Below are positions 22,989 through 27,691 of a stretch of 27,691 nucleotides of DNA, one piece after another. The stretch's first letter is position 1, and each line of letters starts with the position of its first letter. Source of the DNA: JAICIG01 sp035532215 (GTDB lineage Bacteria > Planctomycetota > Planctomycetia > Pirellulales > JAICIG01); the NCBI GenBank assembly GCA_035532215.1, contig DATKRK010000346.1, positions 1-27,691 on the forward strand, in the 5' to 3' direction. The position numbers were made by a program, and so were the translations under genes. Under the pieces are notes generated by a model that was not told the DNA's origin, did no database searches, and saw only the letters and a list, made by a program, of their open reading frames with translations.

Positions 22989-24275
22989 TTACAAAGACAG
23001 CGGCTCTCCGGCGAGCTGCCGTTCGTGCCGCGTCAGTTCGTACATGTCGTGCAAAAGCTGGACGTCGCAAGGCCGTTGCTCGACGTTGCGGCGGGCGAAC
23101 ATCCGGGCTTGCGTGGCGACCATGATTTCGACCGGGGCTTCGGTCACTTGGCCGAACAGCCGCGCATAGTTGGTGAAGCTCGGCACGTTCGTCGTCACGA
23201 AGCCGTAGACCATGCTGCAGGCGCCGATCGTCTTGCCGGTGAAAATGCCCGTGTTGATCGCGCTTTTGGCGTAGTCGCCGGCGATGCAGCCGACGAACTG
23301 CATGCCGGTCGGCGTTTTGCGGCCATGGTACTCCATGTTGACCTGCCCGTAGGTGTTCTTCAAGTCGCTATTGCAAGTGCCGGCCCCCAGGTTGATCCAA
23401 CTGCCCAGGTAACTGTGGCCCAAAAACCCGTGGTGCTGTTTGTTGGTGTACGGTTCGATGATCGAGCCTTCGACCTCGCCGCCGACCTTGGTCGTGTGGC
23501 CCAGCGCCACGCCGTCTTTGATGGCCGCCTGCTCGATCACTCGGGCCCCCGCGCCGATATGGATCGGCCCGCTCAAGAAACCGTGCGGGCCGATCGAAGC
23601 CCGCTCGTCGATCACGATCGGCCCTTTGCGCGTATCGGCCACGACGTACTCGCCGAGCCGGGCCCCCTCGGCCAGGAAGACCCCGTCGGCGACTTCGCGA
23701 TGGCCGTCCGCCGTCAGCCGGTGTTCCAGGTTCTGCACCAGGATCCGCAGGTGATGGCGGATAATATCGTGAGGATAGTCGAACAGCGGCAGTTTCGGCT
23801 CGCGCAGTTCCGGCAATTGCAGGGCCTGCCACCAGGCGTCGAGCATCGCGGCGTCGGCGTTGGGCGGCGGCGCCGGCGAACCGGCGGGCACGATGGCCAG
23901 CGCCGCATCGGCCATCGTCGGCGGCTGCCCGTGAATCGCATCCGGGCGGAATTCTTCGCTGGCGGCGACAAAACCGGGCCGGCCGGCCTCGATCGATCGC
24001 CGCAACGTTTTAGCGATCTCCGCCGACGGCACGAGCCGTGCATTCACGTAGGCCATCGCGGCAGAGAGTTTTCCGCCCGCCGACAAGTCCGGCGGCGGTT
24101 CGGCCTGCCGAAACGCGGCCAGATGGGGCCGCACGTGAGCGTGAATTTCGTCGCCCAGTTCCTGCGCCAGGTCCAGCAGCCGGTAGGAGCCGCAACTGAT
24201 CGTATAGGCCGGCTTGCCGATCGTGACCGGGTAGAGTTCGGCGACTCGCTGGTCTTCGAACAGGACGATTTTCAT
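22989..24275 (-). CDS. GlmU-like putative sugar nucleotidyltransferase with left-handed beta-helix
   Basis: 428-aa protein from ATG 24275 (MKIVLFEDQ); the frame allows an ATG 18 bp earlier, but homologues begin at this sequence. The N-terminal half (about 1-190) corresponds to the GlmU_N-type domain annotated as putative sugar nucleotidyl transferase, with LYPVTIGKPAYTISCGSYRL in place of the classical GxGTRM nucleotide loop. The C-terminal half is a left-handed beta-helix with hexapeptide-like turns (GPIVIDERASIGPHGFLSGP, IGAGARVIEQAAIKDG, WINLGAGTCNSDLKNTYG), as in acyl- or acetyl-transferases. It may therefore make or modify a nucleotide sugar, but catalytic status is uncertain. It precedes metF by 12 bp. 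Confidence 0.8.
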   Translation of the reverse strand: MKIVLFEDQRVAELYPVTIGKPAYTISCGSYRLLDLAQELGDEIHAHVRPHLAAFRQAEPPPDLSAGGKLSAAMAYVNARLVPSAEIAKTLRRSIEAGRPGFVAASEEFRPDAIHGQPPTMADAALAIVPAGSPAPPPNADAAMLDAWWQALQLPELREPKLPLFDYPHDIIRHHLRILVQNLEHRLTADGHREVADGVFLAEGARLGEYVVADTRKGPIVIDERASIGPHGFLSGPIHIGAGARVIEQAAIKDGVALGHTTKVGGEVEGSIIEPYTNKQHHGFLGHSYLGSWINLGAGTCNSDLKNTYGQVNMEYHGRKTPTGMQFVGCIAGDYAKSAINTGIFTGKTIGACSMVYGFVTTNVPSFTNYARLFGQVTEAPVEIMVATQARMFARRNVEQRPCDVQLLHDMYELTRHERQLAGEPLSL

Positions 24276-24377
24276 AGGCGAAAGTAACCCCATGCCGATT
24301 GCATCGATTGCTGGAGCGGCGGTTGTGGGCGATATCGAACGAACGGCGATCCTTGGCTTCGAATTACCGCTTGCGGC

Positions 24378-25295
24378 CTAGAAGTATCCTTGCTTGAGAA
24401 CATTAGTCTCCTCTGGCTCCTCAGCCCCGAAAAGTGCAGTAATATGATTCAAGAACCGCAAAAACATCTCTGGGTTAAAGGGATTCTCCTGAAGGAATTC
24501 GAGGAACTTCTCGCGTCCGGCTTTACGCCCTGCATGCGTGCCGAAGTTCGCTCGGATGTTCGATGATAACCGCTTCTGTTTGCGTAGGATAATAACCTCG
24601 TCAATGTCCGTAGGAGCCGTGCTCTGCGGGACCATATCCAGCCATTCACAAAGAAGATAATACTTGGATCCTGTGACAGCGGCCTTGGTGTCGTGCGCTG
24701 TTGCAACCGCCTCCTGGAACATCGTCTTGTCCAGGTTCGTCTTGCACTCAGCACAAACATATCCCAGGTAGAATGCCTTGTTGGTGGCGTTCTTGAAATC
24801 CTTGTCGTGCGACGCTTTGATATACAATGCCTTGCCGATGGCGAAATCTTGATCTTTTGTTCGGACCGTGATGCCGCCGCCCTTCGCAGGAGCATCGAGG
24901 CTCGAGGCAAAGTAAATCGAGGAGAAAGTTGTATTCGGCCCGATGGAGATACCCGTCGTATGGCGGGTCTGCATCACGCAATTGGCCACCAGATGTGGAA
25001 GAAATTCTTCCAAGACGCTGTTATCCAACTTTGTCTGCCCCTTCTGTCGATAAAGGAAATCGGCTTCCCTGTCGAAGATCACCTCTACGTCTAGAAACAA
25101 CCTGTATTCGTTCAGCAGCGCCACCATCTTGTTTACGATCGCTTCGATCGAGGCGCCCTTGACATTGCGTAGCTTCTGCACCCAATCACGATATCCGACC
25201 ATTGCGGCCTCGATTGCCGGCGCGTCTTCGGGCGGTAGTTTCTCATTTGCCAATGTCGCTTGGAGCTTTTCTAGATGCGGGGTAGGGAGTTTCAT
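24378..25295 (-). CDS. Type II restriction endonuclease, Bpu10I-like family
   Basis: 305-aa protein starting at ATG 25295, which overlaps the methyltransferase stop as ATGA. I recognise the Bpu10I-type pattern: LLNEYRLFLDVEVIFDREAD (60-79), FLYRQKGQTKLDNSVLEEFL (80-99), GGGITVRTKDQDFAIGKALY, then YVCAECKTNLDKTMFQEA (179-196), where Glu183 and Lys185 could be the E-x-K of a PD-(D/E)xK nuclease, with Asp148 or Asp150 upstream. CEWLDMVPQSTAPTDIDEVI follows. GC content is visibly lower than in neighbouring genes, which fits recent transfer. Bpu10I itself is a two-subunit enzyme; here only one subunit is seen, so it may act as a homodimer. The family call is from memory, and the recognition site cannot be read from sequence. 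Confidence 0.72.
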   Translation of the reverse strand: MKLPTPHLEKLQATLANEKLPPEDAPAIEAAMVGYRDWVQKLRNVKGASIEAIVNKMVALLNEYRLFLDVEVIFDREADFLYRQKGQTKLDNSVLEEFLPHLVANCVMQTRHTTGISIGPNTTFSSIYFASSLDAPAKGGGITVRTKDQDFAIGKALYIKASHDKDFKNATNKAFYLGYVCAECKTNLDKTMFQEAVATAHDTKAAVTGSKYYLLCEWLDMVPQSTAPTDIDEVIILRKQKRLSSNIRANFGTHAGRKAGREKFLEFLQENPFNPEMFLRFLNHITALFGAEEPEETNVLKQGYF

Positions 25296-26539
25296 TTCTT
25301 GCCCCACTGCCCAGCGGGAGCGGGTTGGTAGAGCGGCGATGGCGGGATTCCTGAAATAGCGTGGATCGCATCCTGGAGGTCGCTGGAAGACTCTTTGGGG
25401 CAATAATCTGCTGCCTCTGAAAGGACTTCCTTAGCAATTTGGGCGGCCGATTCGCCGGCACGTTTGTCCGCCCCACTGGAACGGAAATGGAGAATGTCTT
25501 CGTAAATAAGTTTGCCGAACTTGTTCTTGAAGACCCGCTCTTGTCGAGATTCCGCGATTAAACCAAGGCAGCGGACGCCGATTCGCGTTACAATATCGCC
25601 GTTGTAAAATCGCGTCTTGAGTACGTTTGATTCTCTGCCGACGACCAGAATCATCCGAGCCGAAGCCTTGCAGGCGCGCCGCATTTCTTCTAATGCTTGA
25701 TGAATATCAAGGCAGTATTGAATGACGGTAAGAAATCGGTTGCCTCGATTCTTTCTATTCGATCCCACCTCGGACCGGGCCACGTGCAGCAGATCCCAGC
25801 TCATGGCTTCGACCGACGCGCGATACTGCTGATGGTAGTTGAACACATTGATATAAGGAGGCGATGTGACGACCAAATCCACCATTCCGCAGCCAATCGG
25901 CAGATTTCGTGCATCGCAATTCGAAATTTGCAGAGGTTGTTGCGAGAAAGGCAATTCAAGAACCGTTCGAAATAGCCTTTGCCATGTCGCCAGGATTTTT
26001 CGAGGCGATAAGTCGGGCTTATGGAAGTCGAGGAGTACGATGAGCGTTTCGAACAAGCTGCGAGTGGGGGAGCCGCCGTCTTCGTCATCCCATAGGGCCA
26101 CCAGCCGATCGCGAAGTCCTGTCGTTTGGTCGTCTCGCCTCTTCGCTGAAAACAACGAAGGGCTCCCAAAGGCGTCATGGAGGATATCATCTACGCGCTC
26201 GAGCGATTCTCGCCGTGACGGCCCCGACGCATTTACGAAGCTATAGACCTGCGCCATTTTGAACGCGGCAGGGTTGATCTCGGCGCCAAATGCACGCCGT
26301 TGCAGGCGCCCCGCCTCGATGAGCACCGTGCCACTTCCCATGAACGGGTCGAGCACGAAATCACCAGCGCCACCGTACGTCTCCAGAAAGGCATGGACCA
26401 ACTGTGGCGAGAACTGGCCGTTCCAGGGAAAGAGGTTGCTGCGGACCTTCCCCTCGATATTCAGGCGATCTTGCGAGATCGTTCGGGTATCGAGTGGGAT
26501 ATCGTTGAGGAGAGAAGCCGGACTGAACTGGCTTGCCAC
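25292..26539 (-). CDS. DNA methyltransferase of the RM operon (N4-cytosine or N6-adenine type)
   Basis: 415-aa AdoMet-dependent methyltransferase that should protect host DNA from the adjacent endonuclease. A GTG start at 26539 is set by AAGGAGGAG about 9 nt upstream. Motif X-like PWNGQFSPQLV (39-48) leads straight into motif I, DPFMGSGT (64-71), followed by GAEINP. Motif IV is TSPPY (225-229), in the context LVVTSPPYINVFNY, which indicates amino-group (m4C or m6A) rather than C5 methylation. A long segment between motifs I and IV (about 100-205) may hold a target-recognition region. Motif order is I then IV. Its stop overlaps the endonuclease start by 4 bp, so the pair is translationally coupled with the methyltransferase first. 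Confidence 0.85.
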   Translation of the reverse strand: MASQFSPASLLNDIPLDTRTISQDRLNIEGKVRSNLFPWNGQFSPQLVHAFLETYGGAGDFVLDPFMGSGTVLIEAGRLQRRAFGAEINPAAFKMAQVYSFVNASGPSRRESLERVDDILHDAFGSPSLFSAKRRDDQTTGLRDRLVALWDDEDGGSPTRSLFETLIVLLDFHKPDLSPRKILATWQRLFRTVLELPFSQQPLQISNCDARNLPIGCGMVDLVVTSPPYINVFNYHQQYRASVEAMSWDLLHVARSEVGSNRKNRGNRFLTVIQYCLDIHQALEEMRRACKASARMILVVGRESNVLKTRFYNGDIVTRIGVRCLGLIAESRQERVFKNKFGKLIYEDILHFRSSGADKRAGESAAQIAKEVLSEAADYCPKESSSDLQDAIHAISGIPPSPLYQPAPAGQWGKK

Positions 26540-26592
26540 AATGAATCGCTCCTCCTTGACGGAAAGCCGTCCGATATAAGGTGTCGCGGCCT

Positions 26593-26621
26593 ATTCTGCC
26601 ACAACGAACGCGGCTTGCCAA
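26593..26621 (-). promoter_or_regulatory. Promoter candidate for the RM operon
   Basis: On the minus strand TTGGCA (26621-26616) and CAGAAT (26598-26593) are 17 bp apart, about 55 bp before the methyltransferase GTG. The -35 matches 5 of 6 and the -10 matches 4 of 6. It would let the cassette be expressed independently of rplU. Confidence 0.4.
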
Positions 26622-26731
26622 CGCGGACTCACCTCACCCAGATTACTGCGTGGCAATCCGAGACCTGTAGCCGGCTCTAAATCCGATTCACGCTCTCGAT
26701 TGATTCTTATCGCGCAGGCGGGGGCGCTTTC

Positions 26732-27043
26732 CTAGCCGACGATCTCGGTAATCCGCACGCGCGTTTGCACCTGGCGATGCCCGGTCTTGCGGCGGAAGTT
26801 CTTGCGGCGGCGAGCCTTTTGCACGACCAATTTCGGCCCCAGCACGGCGCCCAGCACTTCAGCCCTGACGGCGACGCCCGAGAGGGTCGGCTGGCCCAGC
26901 TTCAGGCTTTCGCCTTCGCCGTGGGCCAGAACCTTGTCAAAAGTCAGCTCGTCGCCCGCGTTGGCATCGCGAAAGTCAATGACCAGTTCCTGGCCGGCTT
27001 CCACTTTGTATTGCCGCCCGCCGTCTGCAATGATCGCGTACAT
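26732..27043 (-). CDS. rplU: 50S ribosomal protein L21
   Basis: Large-subunit ribosomal protein that binds 23S rRNA. The start chosen is ATG 27043 (MYAIIADGGRQYKV), giving 103 aa, the standard length; a longer frame to 27079 adds unrelated residues. The C-terminus has VVQKARRRKNFRRKTGHRQ and the terminal RVRITEI of the family. It follows the RNase E/G gene by 73 bp in the common rng-rplU order. The usual next gene rpmA (L27) is not found; the restriction-modification operon comes next. Confidence 0.95.
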   Translation of the reverse strand: MYAIIADGGRQYKVEAGQELVIDFRDANAGDELTFDKVLAHGEGESLKLGQPTLSGVAVRAEVLGAVLGPKLVVQKARRRKNFRRKTGHRQVQTRVRITEIVG

Positions 27044-27116
27044 CGAAGAATTCCAATCGATCCAGGGGGGAAAGCTCATTAGTCTAACAAAGCTGCCGAC
27101 CTCCGTCGAGCCCTCG

Positions 27117-27691
27117 CTAGGGATACGGCGACCTCATTTCGCGGCCGTTGCCGTCGTAGCACTCCATGACCAGGTGCTCCGGCGGAACGCCTTCGCGGCC
27201 GATGATTTGCACGACGATTCCGTGATCGTCCTCCAGCTTGGCCAACTCGCGGCGTTTTTTGTTGTTCAGATAGGTCGCTACGTCGTCGGCCACAGTGGCG
27301 TTCACGCGGGCGATGCCCTCCTGCTGAGAGGCGAGTATCAACAGCCGCACGACCTCGATGGCCATGCTCTCGGCCGTCTTGACGACGCCCGTGCCGCCGC
27401 AGTCGGGGCAGTCCTTGAACACGCTGCGCTTGAGGCTCGGCCGAATCCGCTGCCGGGTCATTTCGACCAGGCCGAAGGGGCTGGTCCGCAAGATTTTGGT
27501 GCGGGCCCGGTCGCGCTTGACCGCGTCGCGCAAGGCCCGTTCGACGTTGCGGCGATGCCGTTCTTTGCGCATGTCGATGAAGTCGTTGACGATCACGCCG
27601 CCCAGATCGCGCAGCCGCAACTGCCGGGCGATCTCCCTGGCCGCCAACAAGTTCATCTGGTAGGCCGTCTCTTCGGCGTTGTCATCGGCGC
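27117..27691 (-). CDS. rng: Ribonuclease E/G family protein, 3' part (cut by window edge)
   Basis: C-terminal part of the catalytic region of an RNase E/G endoribonuclease, which processes rRNA and mRNA. The frame continues to the last base of the window, upstream of the apparent ATG at 27656, reading ETAYQMNLLAAREIARQLRL, so the gene begins outside. Visible signatures are DLGGVIVNDFIDM, FGLVEMTRQRIRPSLKR and the Zn-link CPDCGGTG. After about 80 further residues (MAIEVVRLLI, then VATYLNNKKRRELAKLE) the protein ends without a long RNase E-type scaffold tail, which favours an RNase G-like form. It lies upstream of rplU in the same direction. Confidence 0.9.
   Translation of the reverse strand, partial: ADDNAEETAYQMNLLAAREIARQLRLRDLGGVIVNDFIDMRKERHRRNVERALRDAVKRDRARTKILRTSPFGLVEMTRQRIRPSLKRSVFKDCPDCGGTGVVKTAESMAIEVVRLLILASQQEGIARVNATVADDVATYLNNKKRRELAKLEDDHGIVVQIIGREGVPPEHLVMECYDGNGREMRSPYP

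Noticed and set aside
22521..24287. 588-aa open frame on the plus strand
   Set aside because: It lies entirely antisense to metF and the GlmU-like gene, which carry clear family motifs. The long open frame is a GC-rich shadow.
26540..26731. Remnant of rpmA after rplU
   Set aside because: No L27-like sequence is readable in any frame of this gap.
1..27691. CRISPR array, tRNA, rRNA, integrase or IS transposase
   Set aside because: No regularly spaced direct repeats, RNA-gene folds or transposase motifs were seen; the repeats present are isolated palindromes.

Overview
The window looks like chromosome of a planctomycete, most likely Pirellulales. The reasons are the high GC content, a DUF1559 pilin-like protein followed by a small carboxypeptidase-regulatory-like lipoprotein, a ThuA-like protein and DUF1080 domains, an MJ0042-type zinc finger, and two membrane proteins that share the 'KWLGI..EQPPNHYRLL' N-terminal domain. 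This taxonomic call comes from recognised families, not from a search.

Layout. 1-1131: one small unknown gene plus palindromic repeats. 1132-3454: divergent tatC (minus) and manA (plus); the manA leader carries a REP-like palindrome and its start is a TTG. 3455-5215: repeats and two tandem paralogous mini-lipoproteins. 5216-7440: DUF1559 protein, lipoprotein and an 81-aa protein. 7538-9546: an rluB-type pseudouridine synthase overlapping a PyrK-like flavoprotein by 4 bp. 9547-12767: a nested inverted repeat, a ThuA-like secreted protein, a zinc-finger/DUF4282 membrane protein, a HEAT-repeat mini-protein and more repeats. 12768-15971: a 1067-aa exported protein fusing DUF1080, a YVTN-type propeller and a phosphoesterase. 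16042-21635 (minus): two tandem membrane-anchored multidomain proteins with a J-domain-like cytoplasmic head, with a good promoter candidate upstream. 22104-24275 (minus): a GlmU-like left-handed beta-helix protein followed by metF. 24378-26539 (minus): a compact restriction-modification operon (methyltransferase then a Bpu10I-like endonuclease, 4-bp overlap) of visibly lower GC. 26732-27691 (minus): rplU and the end of an RNase E/G gene that runs off the window.

How the genes work together. Core functions (TatC, ManA, RluB, MetF, L21, RNase E/G) are interleaved with planctomycete cell-envelope proteins. The RM operon lies directly after rplU, where rpmA usually sits, so it looks like an acquired cassette. 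At least five families of short inverted-repeat elements occupy the intergenic gaps. Two families have copies in this window on both sides of the tatC/manA or manA/lipoprotein genes, and one copy is flanked by a 14-bp direct repeat. The most unusual items are the paired J-like membrane proteins, the three-domain DUF1080/propeller/phosphoesterase fusion, the TatC loop insertion and the RM cassette.
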